A DNA stretch of 64,000 bases, from contig DDKB01000022.1 in NCBI GenBank assembly GCA_002339675.1, forward strand, positions 1 to 64,000, given 5' to 3'. Positions 32,694 through 40,605 of the stretch are shown here, in pieces (positions within the stretch are counted from its first letter, which is position 1; each line of letters starts with the position of its first letter). The notes beneath the pieces were generated by a model, which was not told the DNA's origin, searched no databases, and worked only from the letters and a program-made list of their open reading frames with translations. The stretch comes from Stutzerimonas stutzeri (lineage in GTDB: Bacteria > Pseudomonadota > Gammaproteobacteria > Pseudomonadales > Pseudomonadaceae). The position numbers and the translations under genes were made by a program.

Positions 32694-33907
32694 TAGCCCA
32701 CCAGTTGATTGAGAGAAAGAATCGGCAGCAGGATCGCCAGGACGATCACCAATACCACAGCCCCCATGAACACCAGCATAAAGGGCTCGAAGAGCCCCAC
32801 CATCAGCGAGATCTGCGCGGCCAGGTCGTTTTCCTGATTACGCGCGGTGCGGGCGAGCATCTGGTCCAGCTCGCCGGACTTCTCGCCGCTGGCGATCATG
32901 TGCAGCATCATCGGCGGGAATTCGCCGGTGGCGTCCAGGGCCCGGGTCAGGCTACCGCCTTCGCGAACCCGTTGTGCCGCCTCGATGACCCGGTCGCGGA
33001 TGCGCAGGTTGGCGATCACCGCCGCAGCGATGCCCAGCGCGTCCACCAGCGGCACGCCGCTGCGGGTAAGGATCGCCAGGGTAGAGGCGAAACGTGCGGT
33101 GTTGGTCGCCCGCGCCAGCCGGCCGACCAGGGGGATGCGCAAGATCAGGGCGTGCCAGCGCCGCCTGAGGGTTTCGTCGCGCAGCGCCTGGCGCAGGCCC
33201 AGGGCCACGGCAGCGGCGCCGAGCAGCATCAGCCAGCCCCAGCGCTGCACCACTTCACTGACGGCGATCAGCCCGGTGGTCAGCGCCGGCAGCGGCTGGC
33301 CGGTGTTGACGAAGACCTTCACCACATCCGGCACCACGTAACCGAGCAGCAGGCTGACGATGGCCAGCGAGGCCACCAGCAGGATCACCGGGTAGAGCAG
33401 GGCCAACTGAATCTTTTGCCGCGATTGCTGGCGCTGGTCGGTGTAGTCGGCCAGCTGGTCAAGCACCAGGCCGAGGTGCCCGGCATGTTCGCCCGCCGCC
33501 ACCGTGGCGCGATAGAGCTCGGGAAAGGCCGACGGATACTCACGCAGCGAGCCGGCCAGGCTGTGCCCTTCCATCACACGGGCCCGCACCGCCAGCAGCA
33601 TCGACTTGATCTTCTGCGAGCTGGTCTGCGCCGCCGCCGCACGCAGGGCCTCCTCGATGGGCAACGCCGCTTGCACCAGCGTTGCCAGCTGACGGGTCAC
33701 CAGGGCCAGATCGCGCGCGGAGAGGCCACGCCCCATGGCAAACCCGCCGCGGCCGGTGTCTTCCTTCGCCTTGGCCTGCTTCACTTCCAGCGGCGACCAT
33801 TGTTTGTCGCGCAGCAACTGCCGTGCCTGGCGTGCGCTGTCCGCCTCGATCAGGCCCTTCTGCTCGCGCCCGCGGGGGTCTAGGGCGATGTATTCGAACG
33901 CGGCCAT
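32693..33907 (-). CDS. gspF: Type II secretion inner membrane platform protein GspF
   Basis: A 404-residue polytopic protein with two GspF/PilC domains. The start is MAAFEYIALDPRGREQKG, followed by DLALVTRQLATLVQAALPIEEAL in the first cytoplasmic domain, three membrane helices (for example LLYPVILLVASLAIVSLLLG) and a second domain with RFASTLAILTRSGVPLVDAL. It is the platform on which the pseudopilus is assembled by GspE. A 63-base gap separates it from gspE, the widest in the operon. Confidence 0.95.
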   Translation of the reverse strand: MAAFEYIALDPRGREQKGLIEADSARQARQLLRDKQWSPLEVKQAKAKEDTGRGGFAMGRGLSARDLALVTRQLATLVQAALPIEEALRAAAAQTSSQKIKSMLLAVRARVMEGHSLAGSLREYPSAFPELYRATVAAGEHAGHLGLVLDQLADYTDQRQQSRQKIQLALLYPVILLVASLAIVSLLLGYVVPDVVKVFVNTGQPLPALTTGLIAVSEVVQRWGWLMLLGAAAVALGLRQALRDETLRRRWHALILRIPLVGRLARATNTARFASTLAILTRSGVPLVDALGIAAAVIANLRIRDRVIEAAQRVREGGSLTRALDATGEFPPMMLHMIASGEKSGELDQMLARTARNQENDLAAQISLMVGLFEPFMLVFMGAVVLVIVLAILLPILSLNQLVG

Positions 33908-33970
33908 CAGCCAGCCTGCCCAGCGCGTCGGCGAGCGCGCCCGGCAAGCGCCTGGTCAATGCGCATCGCG

Positions 33971-35482
33971 CTATTCCTCTCGTGTGACACGCAGCACTTC
34001 CTCGATGGTGGTCACGCCCTCGCGCACCTTGCGCAGGCCGTCTTCACGGATGCTCGGGCCGAGCTGGCGGGCGTGCCGCAGCATGTCCTGCTCCGGCGCG
34101 CGGGTATGGATCATGCTGCGCAAGGCATCGTCGAACATCACCAGCTCGTAGATGCCGGTGCGCCCGCGATAGCCCAGCTGCCGGCAGACGTCGCAACCCT
34201 CGGCGTGGTACAGCGTCGGCGCCTGACTTGGGTCCAAGCCGAACAGCGCGCATTCGGCCTCGTCGGCGACATAGGCGCGCTTGCAGTCGTTGCACAGCAC
34301 GCGTACCAGCCGCTGGGCCAGCACGCCGAGCAGCGACGAGGAGATCAGGAAGGGCTCGACGCCCATGTCCACCAGGCGGGTGACCGCACCGATGGCGCTG
34401 TTGGTGTGCAGCGTCGAGAGCACCAGGTGGCCGGTCAGCGACGCCTGCACCGCCATGTCCGCGGTTTCCTGGTCGCGGATCTCGCCGACCATCACCACGT
34501 CCGGGTCCTGGCGCAGGATGGCGCGCAGGCCACGGGCGAAGGTCATGTCGACCTTGGTGTTGACCTGGGTCTGGCCGATGCCCTCGAGGTTGTATTCGAT
34601 CGGGTCCTCGACAGTGAGGATGTTACGCGTGCGGTCGTTGAGCGTGACCAGGCTGGCATACAGCGTGGTGGTCTTGCCCGAACCGGTCGGGCCAGTGACG
34701 AGGATGATCCCGTGCGGTTTCTGCACCGCCTGCTCCATGACCTTGCGATCACGCTCGCTCATGCCCAGATGGCGCAGGGTCAGGCGCCCGGCCTGCTTGT
34801 CCAACAGTCGCAAGACCACCCGCTCGCCGTTGGCCGAAGGCAGCGTCGAGACGCGGATGTCCACTTCCCGCCCACCGACGCGCAAGGAAATCCGGCCGTC
34901 CTGCGGAATGCGCTTCTCGGCGATATCCAGCCGCGCCATGACTTTGATCCGTGACACCAGCAGCGCCGCCAGTTCGCGTTTGGGCTGCACCACCTCGCGC
35001 AGGATGCCGTCGATGCGGAAACGGATCACCAGGCGCTTTTCGAAGGTCTCGACGTGGATGTCCGAGGCGTTCTCCTTGATCGCCTCGCCCAGGATGGCGT
35101 TGATCAGGCGGATGATCGGGGCGTCGTCTTCCTGCTCGAGCAGGTCCTCGGTTTCCTGGATCTGGTCGGCCAGGCTGTGCAGGTCCATATCATCGCCGAG
35201 CCCTTCGACCATCTGCATCGCCGCGGAGGAGTCGTGCTGGTAGGCCGCGCTCAGGGCCTGCTCGAACTCGTCCGCCGCCAGCCACTGCAGGGCCAGCGGC
35301 CCGCCGGCGACCCGCTGCGCCTCCTGCAGCGCCGTCAAGGGCGCGCCTTCACGCGCACACAGGCGCAGCCCCTCCGGGCGCTCCAGGAGGAGCACGCCAT
35401 GCCGTCGGGCGAAGGCGAAGGGCAGCCGCCGGGGCAGCGGCTCGTCCAGCAGGGTCAATTCATTCACGTCGAGTTCGGCCAT
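33971..35482 (-). CDS. gspE: Type II secretion ATPase GspE
   Basis: A 503-residue hexameric secretion ATPase. The N-terminal domain binds GspL. Walker A is GPTGSGKTT starting at residue 264, the Asp box and Walker B region read VVMVGEIRDQETA, and the His box is STLHTNSA. A four-Cys zinc domain (CNDCKR, later CDVC) marks true GspE versus GspE-like paralogues. It powers pseudopilus extension in the cytoplasm. It is the first gene of this leftward operon. Unlike most loci, gspC and gspD are not beside it: the next gene is the divergent pntAA. Confidence 0.96.
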   Translation of the reverse strand: MAELDVNELTLLDEPLPRRLPFAFARRHGVLLLERPEGLRLCAREGAPLTALQEAQRVAGGPLALQWLAADEFEQALSAAYQHDSSAAMQMVEGLGDDMDLHSLADQIQETEDLLEQEDDAPIIRLINAILGEAIKENASDIHVETFEKRLVIRFRIDGILREVVQPKRELAALLVSRIKVMARLDIAEKRIPQDGRISLRVGGREVDIRVSTLPSANGERVVLRLLDKQAGRLTLRHLGMSERDRKVMEQAVQKPHGIILVTGPTGSGKTTTLYASLVTLNDRTRNILTVEDPIEYNLEGIGQTQVNTKVDMTFARGLRAILRQDPDVVMVGEIRDQETADMAVQASLTGHLVLSTLHTNSAIGAVTRLVDMGVEPFLISSSLLGVLAQRLVRVLCNDCKRAYVADEAECALFGLDPSQAPTLYHAEGCDVCRQLGYRGRTGIYELVMFDDALRSMIHTRAPEQDMLRHARQLGPSIREDGLRKVREGVTTIEEVLRVTREE

Positions 35483-36013
35483 GTGAATTTCTCATCAGTA
35501 ATGCGATCGAACCTCGTCGGCACGTCGTAGCCCGCGACGAAACCTGCGTAACCAAAGGCGTTGGACTACAGGCAAAGCATGACATTGCAAACCCCGGCCC
35601 GATTTTTTTTGGCATCCGCCGCACCGACCGGCACCAAGGTCGCATACAGACAAGCCCGCCGACGAATACACCGTCTATGGTCCGTCATTCATGATTGCGC
35701 CGCGCATAACCGGGTATGGAACCTTAGACAAAGGTCGAAGCCAATACCCGCGCTGCCTGCAGCGGTGCACAGGAACCTGACGGTCACGACATGAACGAGG
35801 CGCCACCCACTCGTTCCGGTTAAAACAGTTGTTTGATTTTTTCAGTCCTTGCAGAATGCCGCGCCATGGCGGTCTCGACCAGCAGTGCACGAGCCCGTTA
35901 GCCGTTCCACACCCCGGCCGCCCTCCGCAGCGACCGGGTGAATACCACACCCGCGGTTCGCAGCCGGTCGACCGGCTGCAGCGCAGGTACGATCCAGCAG
36001 GAGAACAAGAACA
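35483..36013. other. Intergenic region between gspE and pntAA
   Basis: These 531 bases separate two divergent operons and must hold both promoters. There are no convincing frames. An AT-rich patch (aaaacagttgtttgattttttc, 35823-35844) may belong to the pntAA promoter. A ribosome site (caggag) lies at 35998-36003, ten bases before the pntAA start. I see no operator or repeat that I can name. Confidence 0.5.
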
Positions 36014-37135
36014 ATGCACATTGGTGTTCCTCTCGAAACCAGGCCCGGTGAAACGCGCGTCGCCGCGACACCGGAAACCGTCAAGAAGCTGATCGGCCAG
36101 GGGCATCGGGTGACGGTGCAGAGCGGAGCTGGCGTACAGGCCAGTGTCCCGGACAGCGCCTTCGAAGCGGCAGGCGCCACCATCGCCGATGCCGCTGCGG
36201 CGTTCGCAGCAGAGATCCTGCTGAAGGTGAACGCACCGAGCGACACCGAACTGGCGCAGATCGCGCCCGGTACGGTGTTGATCGGCATGCTCAACCCCTT
36301 CGACAATGACAACATCGCACGCATGGCCGAACGCGGCATCACCGCCTTCGCCCTGGAAGCCGCGCCGCGCACCTCGCGCGCGCAAAGCCTCGACGTGCTG
36401 TCTTCCCAGGCCAACATCGCCGGCTACAAGGCGGTGATGGTCGCCGCCAACCAGTACCCGCGCTTCATGCCGATGCTGATGACCGCTGCCGGTACGGTGA
36501 AAGCCGCACGGGTGCTGATCCTCGGCGCCGGTGTAGCGGGTCTGCAGGCCATCGCCACGGCCAAGCGCCTGGGCGCGGTCATCGAAGCCTCGGACGTGCG
36601 TCCGGCGGTGAAGGAGCAGATCGAGTCGCTCGGCGCCAAGTTCGTCGACGTGCCCTTCGAGACCGACGAAGAGCGCGAGTGCGCTGAAGGCGTCGGCGGC
36701 TATGCGCGGCCGATGCCGGCCAGCTGGATGGCGCGCCAGGCGCAGGCCGTACACGAGCGCGCCAAGCAGGCCGACATCATCATCACCACCGCGCTGATTC
36801 CGGGCCGCAAGGCGCCGACGCTGCTGCAGGAAGAAACCGTGCAGCAGATGAAGCCCGGCTCGGTGGTCATCGACCTCGCCGCCTCGCAGGGCGGTAACTG
36901 TCCATTGACCGAAGCCGATCAGGTAGTGGTCAAGCACGGCGTGACCCTGGTTGGCTACACCAACCTGGCGACCCTCGTGCCGGCGGATGCCTCGGCGCTA
37001 TACGCACGCAACCTGCTGGACTTCCTCAAGCTGGTGATCGATGGCGAAGCCAAGTTCCAGCTCAATCTCGAAGACGACATCGTCGCCGCGTGCCTGATGT
37101 GCCGTGACGGCCAAGTCGTGCGCACCAACGGTTAA
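36014..37135 (+). CDS. pntAA: NAD(P) transhydrogenase alpha subunit, part 1 (PntAA)
   Basis: A 373-residue NAD(H)-binding domain I of the proton-translocating transhydrogenase. It opens MHIGVPLETRPGETRVA and has the nucleotide fold VLILGAGVAGLQAIATAKRLGAVIEASDVRP and the mobile-loop region AQAVHERAKQADIIITTALIPGRKAP. The membrane part of the alpha chain is a separate gene, as in pseudomonads and alphaproteobacteria, whereas E. coli has a fused PntA. With PntAB and PntB it uses the proton gradient to reduce NADP+ with NADH. Confidence 0.95.
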   Translation: MHIGVPLETRPGETRVAATPETVKKLIGQGHRVTVQSGAGVQASVPDSAFEAAGATIADAAAAFAAEILLKVNAPSDTELAQIAPGTVLIGMLNPFDNDNIARMAERGITAFALEAAPRTSRAQSLDVLSSQANIAGYKAVMVAANQYPRFMPMLMTAAGTVKAARVLILGAGVAGLQAIATAKRLGAVIEASDVRPAVKEQIESLGAKFVDVPFETDEERECAEGVGGYARPMPASWMARQAQAVHERAKQADIIITTALIPGRKAPTLLQEETVQQMKPGSVVIDLAASQGGNCPLTEADQVVVKHGVTLVGYTNLATLVPADASALYARNLLDFLKLVIDGEAKFQLNLEDDIVAACLMCRDGQVVRTNG

Positions 37136-37149
37136 GGGAGCCCGAAAGA

Positions 37150-37470
37150 ATGGACCTGATATCTGATGGCATCTACAACCTGATCATCTTCGTGCTGGCG
37201 ATCTATGTCGGCTACCACGTGGTCTGGAACGTCACCCCTGCGCTGCACACACCGCTGATGGCGGTCACCAACGCCATCTCGGCGATCGTCATCGTCGGCG
37301 CCATGCTCGCCGCCGCCCTGACCGTCACGCCGATGGGCAAGCTGATGGGCACCCTGGCCGTGACCCTGGCTGCGGTCAACGTGTTCGGTGGCTTCCTGGT
37401 CACCCGTCGCATGCTGGAAATGTTCAAGAAGAAGGAGCGCGCAGGCGCCAAGGCGGAGTCCAAGCCATGA
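37150..37470 (+). CDS. pntAB: NAD(P) transhydrogenase alpha subunit, part 2 (PntAB)
   Basis: A 106-residue membrane subunit with three to four helices (LIIFVLAIYVGYHVVWNV, HTPLMAVTNAISAIVIVGAML, GTLAVTLAAVNVFGGFLVTRRML). It supplies the alpha-side portion of the proton channel. It lies 14 bases after pntAA and overlaps pntB by 4 bases. The Lys-rich tail is normal. Confidence 0.94.
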   Translation: MDLISDGIYNLIIFVLAIYVGYHVVWNVTPALHTPLMAVTNAISAIVIVGAMLAAALTVTPMGKLMGTLAVTLAAVNVFGGFLVTRRMLEMFKKKERAGAKAESKP

Positions 37471-38918
37471 GCATGAACCTGATCACCCTGCTCTACCTCA
37501 TCGCTTCGGTGAGCTTCATCCAGGCCCTCAAAGGCCTGTCGCACCCGACCACCTCGCGCCGCGGCAACCTGTTCGGCATGGTGGGCATGGGTATCGCCGT
37601 GGTCACCACGGTGTTCCTGGTGTTCAAGCTCGGCGCGCAGCTGGCCGAAAGCGCCAGCCCCTGGGGCGGCCTGGGCTTCATCATCCTCGGCCTGCTGGTC
37701 GGCGGCAGCATCGGTACGCTGATGGCCAAGCGCGTCGAGATGACCAAGATGCCCGAGCTGGTCGCCTTCATGCACAGCATGATCGGCCTGGCCGCGGTGT
37801 TCATCGCCATCGCCGCGGTGCTCGAGCCGCAGTCGCTGGGTATCGTCCAGGCGCTCGGCTATCCGATCCCGGCCGGTAACCGTCTGGAGCTGTTCCTCGG
37901 CGCAGCCATCGGTGCCATCACCTTCTCCGGTTCGGTGATCGCCTTCGGCAAGCTGTCGGGCAAGTACAAGTTCCGCCTGTTCCAGGGCGCGCCGGTGGTG
38001 TTCCCCAACCAGCACAAGATCAACCTTGCCGTTGGCGTGGCGATCCTCGTACTGGGCCTGATCTACACCTTCAGCGGCAACTTCACCGCGTTCATGATCC
38101 TGGTGGCGCTGGCCTTCGTGATCGGCGTGCTGATCATCATCCCCATCGGCGGCGCCGACATGCCGGTGGTGGTGTCGATGCTCAACAGCTACTCGGGCTG
38201 GGCGGCGGCCGGCATCGGCTTCTCGCTGAACAACTCGATGCTGATCATCGCAGGCTCCCTGGTGGGTTCGAGCGGCGCGATCCTCTCGTACATCATGTGC
38301 AAGGCGATGAACCGTTCGTTCTTCAACGTCATCCTCGGCGGCTTCGGTGGCGACGCCGATGCCGGCCCGGCCAAGGGCAGCCAGGAGCAGCGTCCGGTCA
38401 AATCCGGCTCCAGCGATGATGCCGCCTTCCTGCTGTCGAACGCCGACACCGTGATCATCGTTCCCGGCTACGGCCTGGCAGTGGCCCGCGCGCAGCATGC
38501 GCTAAACGAGCTGGCCGAGAAGCTGACGCACATGGGCGTGACCGTGAAGTACGCGATCCACCCGGTTGCCGGCCGTATGCCTGGCCACATGAACGTGCTG
38601 TTGGCCGAGGCCGAAGTGCCGTACGAGCAGGTCTTCGAGATGGAAGACATCAACTCCGAGTTCGGCCAGGCCGACGTGGTGCTGGTGCTCGGCGCCAACG
38701 ACGTGGTCAACCCGGCGGCGAAGAACGATCCGAAGTCGCCTATCGCCGGCATGCCGATTCTCGAGGCCTACAAAGCCAAGACGGTCATCGTCAACAAGCG
38801 CTCCATGGCCAGCGGCTACGCCGGTCTGGATAACGAACTGTTCTACATGGACAAGACCATGATGGTCTTCGGCGATGCCAAGAAGGTCGTTGAAGACATG
38901 GTCAAGGCCGTGGAATAA
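37467..38918 (+). CDS. pntB: NAD(P) transhydrogenase beta subunit (PntB)
   Basis: A 483-residue subunit. Eight or more N-terminal helices (IASVSFIQALKGLSHPTTSRRGN, then the conserved GSVIAFGKLSG) lead to a C-terminal NADP-binding domain III with VIIVPGYGLAVARAQHAL, YAIHPVAGRMPGHMNVLLAEA and LGANDVVNPAAK. The GYGLAVA loop and HPVAGRMPGHMN are hallmarks. A strong terminator follows the stop by about 20 bases, closing the three-gene operon. Confidence 0.96.
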   Translation: MSMNLITLLYLIASVSFIQALKGLSHPTTSRRGNLFGMVGMGIAVVTTVFLVFKLGAQLAESASPWGGLGFIILGLLVGGSIGTLMAKRVEMTKMPELVAFMHSMIGLAAVFIAIAAVLEPQSLGIVQALGYPIPAGNRLELFLGAAIGAITFSGSVIAFGKLSGKYKFRLFQGAPVVFPNQHKINLAVGVAILVLGLIYTFSGNFTAFMILVALAFVIGVLIIIPIGGADMPVVVSMLNSYSGWAAAGIGFSLNNSMLIIAGSLVGSSGAILSYIMCKAMNRSFFNVILGGFGGDADAGPAKGSQEQRPVKSGSSDDAAFLLSNADTVIIVPGYGLAVARAQHALNELAEKLTHMGVTVKYAIHPVAGRMPGHMNVLLAEAEVPYEQVFEMEDINSEFGQADVVLVLGANDVVNPAAKNDPKSPIAGMPILEAYKAKTVIVNKRSMASGYAGLDNELFYMDKTMMVFGDAKKVVEDMVKAVE

Positions 38919-38936
38919 GCGACACCGCGACAGCAA

Positions 38937-38971
38937 AGCCCCTCCCGGCCTGGCCGCGAGGGGCTTTTTTT
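38937..38971 (+). terminator. Rho-independent terminator after pntB
   Basis: AGCCCCTC (38937-38944) pairs with GAGGGGCT (38958-38965) and is followed by seven T. This is a clear intrinsic terminator for the pnt operon. The 300 bases after it, up to the DUF1127 gene, show no gene, repeat or RNA that I can support. Confidence 0.9.
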
Positions 38972-39270
38972 GTCCGCTCAGCCACGCAATTGCACCGATA
39001 CGGCACATCGCCAGCGGGGCCGCCAATCCATGCGGGCACGCTCGCTCTGCAGGGCGCGCACGACGGGAGCGCTACCAGGCGTACGGCTGGCGCGGTCTTG
39101 CCCTGGCGGTCCGACACGAACAGTTCTGCGTCGCGCCAGCGGTACAGTTGGCTGACGAACGCAACTGAACCGGCACAATCCACAGCCCCTGTGGCTGTTG
39201 CGCAACAGCGCGGCGCGCGACCCTGTCTGCCCATGACCCATCCCCGCATCGAGCGGGAAGGAGACGGCAG

Positions 39271-39474
39271 ATGGAACGCATCCTGCCCCACGCATCCGTC
39301 CTCACACCCGGCGGCGGCTCGGCGCTGCGTCGGCTAGCGCAGCGGTTGCGCCTGTGGCGCCAGCGCGCGCGCACCCGGCGCCAGCTGGCGGCGCTCGACG
39401 ACCATCAGCTGGCCGACATCGGCGTCAGCCCAAGCGAGCGGACGAATGAACTGGCCAAGCCGTTCTGGCGCTGA
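39271..39474 (+). CDS. DUF1127 small basic protein
   Basis: A 67-residue Arg-rich protein. Its C-terminal half (LWRQRARTRRQLAALDDHQLADIGVSPSER) is the DUF1127 motif. A good ribosome site (gaaggagacggcag) precedes ATG 39271. Short DUF1127 proteins have been linked in other bacteria to RNA metabolism and to phosphate or nitrogen responses, but no function is assigned in pseudomonads. It stands alone, 100 bases before the DUF2388 cluster. Confidence 0.85.
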   Translation: MERILPHASVLTPGGGSALRRLAQRLRLWRQRARTRRQLAALDDHQLADIGVSPSERTNELAKPFWR

Positions 39475-39577
39475 CGGGGCTTCCAGGCCGCGGCCGCACG
39501 GCGCAAGCTGAACGGCACCGGCACCCGGTGGTCGAACGGACTATCGGCGGGAAGCCGCGTCAAGCCTGGAGCACACC

Positions 39578-39895
39578 ATGAACAAGTACCTGTTGTCCCT
39601 CGCCACCGTCGCCTGCCTGGCTGCGGGCACCGCATCGGCTGGAAGCATCACCGGCACCATCGACGCCATCGGCGCCTCGCTGGTCAACACCGTCGAAGGC
39701 ACCTCCGACGTCACCTCGGACCTGGGTGACGACAAGCTGGTGCTCGACGCCCGGGACGATGCCGCCCGCTTCGTCGCCAGTGATGGCCAGGCACGCGGGG
39801 CCCAGCTGGAAGCGGCCCTGCAGCACATTCGCGCCGAGGCGCCCGAGCTGGAGGCCAGTGACCTGCAGCTGGCCAACGCGATCCTGGCACGCTGA
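39578..39895 (+). CDS. DUF2388 exported protein, copy 1
   Basis: A 105-residue protein with a clear signal peptide (LLSLATVACLAAGTASA, cleavage before GSITG). The mature part carries the family core DDKLVLDARDDAARFVAS, RGAQLEAALQHIR and DLQLANAILAR, and it ends there. A ribosome site (ggagcacacc) supports ATG 39578. The Pseudomonas DUF2388 family has no known function. The protein is small, acidic, without cysteine, and probably periplasmic. It starts a run of three paralogues. Confidence 0.87.
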   Translation: MNKYLLSLATVACLAAGTASAGSITGTIDAIGASLVNTVEGTSDVTSDLGDDKLVLDARDDAARFVASDGQARGAQLEAALQHIRAEAPELEASDLQLANAILAR

Positions 39896-39969
39896 GAACG
39901 GCCGCGGCACTGGTCCAGCGGCGGGCGTTTCGCTAGCCTTGACGGCCGATGTTCGGCTCCAGGTTAACC

Positions 39970-40263
39970 ATGCGTCCGCTCTACCTCCTGTTTCTCGGTG
40001 GCTGCTGTGCCGGCAGCGCCCAGGCCTTCGACAGCCTGACCGGCGTCACCGTCGCCGCCACCTACGTCGCCAGCCAAGTCACCAGCGCCCCGTTCGACGA
40101 CAAGCTGATCCTCGATGCCCGTGAGGACGCGGCGGTGTTCGTCGCCAGCCACGGTCAGTGGCGCGGCGCGCAGCTGGAGACGGCTCTTCAGCGGCTGCGC
40201 AAGCGACACCCGGACATGGCCGCGACCGACCTTGAACTGGCCGAGGCCATCCTCGTCCAATGA
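39970..40263 (+). CDS. DUF2388 exported protein, copy 2
   Basis: A 97-residue paralogue of the preceding gene with signal peptide (MRPLYLLFLGGCCAGSAQA). The core reads DDKLILDAREDAAVFVAS, RGAQLETALQRLR and DLELAEAILVQ. I chose ATG 39970 because it opens the signal peptide directly and has agg upstream; an in-frame ATG at 39949 would add seven residues. The signal peptide has two adjacent Cys, but no lipobox. The sequence TSDVTS seen in copies 1 and 3 is absent here. Confidence 0.83.
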   Translation: MRPLYLLFLGGCCAGSAQAFDSLTGVTVAATYVASQVTSAPFDDKLILDAREDAAVFVASHGQWRGAQLETALQRLRKRHPDMAATDLELAEAILVQ

Positions 40264-40287
40264 CCCACCCTTTTCATGAGCCTTGAT

Positions 40288-40605
40288 ATGAACAAGCTGA
40301 TCGCCGTCCCGCTCGCGCTGACCCTGTTTGGCGGCGCCGTCCAGGCGCAAACGCTGGTGGCCACCAGCAACATCGTGATCAACGCGGTGGATCGCAGCAT
40401 CAACTTCACCTCCGACGTGACCAGCCGCATCAGCGACATGAAGATCGTCAGCGAGGCCCGTGACGAGGCGGCCGGCTTTGTCGCCAGCGGTGGCGAGGTC
40501 CGGGGCGCGCGGCTGGAGGCGGCGTTCGGCAGCCTGCGCCGCGCCTTTCCCGAGGCGCAGCAGGCCAGTGACCTGGCCCTCGCCGAAGCCATCCTCGCGC
40601 AGTGA
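40288..40605 (+). CDS. DUF2388 exported protein, copy 3
   Basis: A 105-residue paralogue with signal peptide (MNKLIAVPLALTLFGGAVQA). The core reads SDMKIVSEARDEAAGFVAS, RGARLEAAFGSLRR and DLALAEAILAQ. It also has NFTSDVTS as in copy 1. ATG 40288 starts the signal peptide; ATG 40276 is an alternative adding four residues. Its stop codon overlaps the GTG start of the large DUF4105 gene, so translation of the two is probably coupled. Confidence 0.83.
   Translation: MNKLIAVPLALTLFGGAVQAQTLVATSNIVINAVDRSINFTSDVTSRISDMKIVSEARDEAAGFVASGGEVRGARLEAAFGSLRRAFPEAQQASDLALAEAILAQ

Noticed and set aside
38902..39295. Minus-strand frames opposite the pntB terminator region
   Set aside because: They run through a strong terminator and into the DUF1127 gene on the other strand, with no ribosome site.
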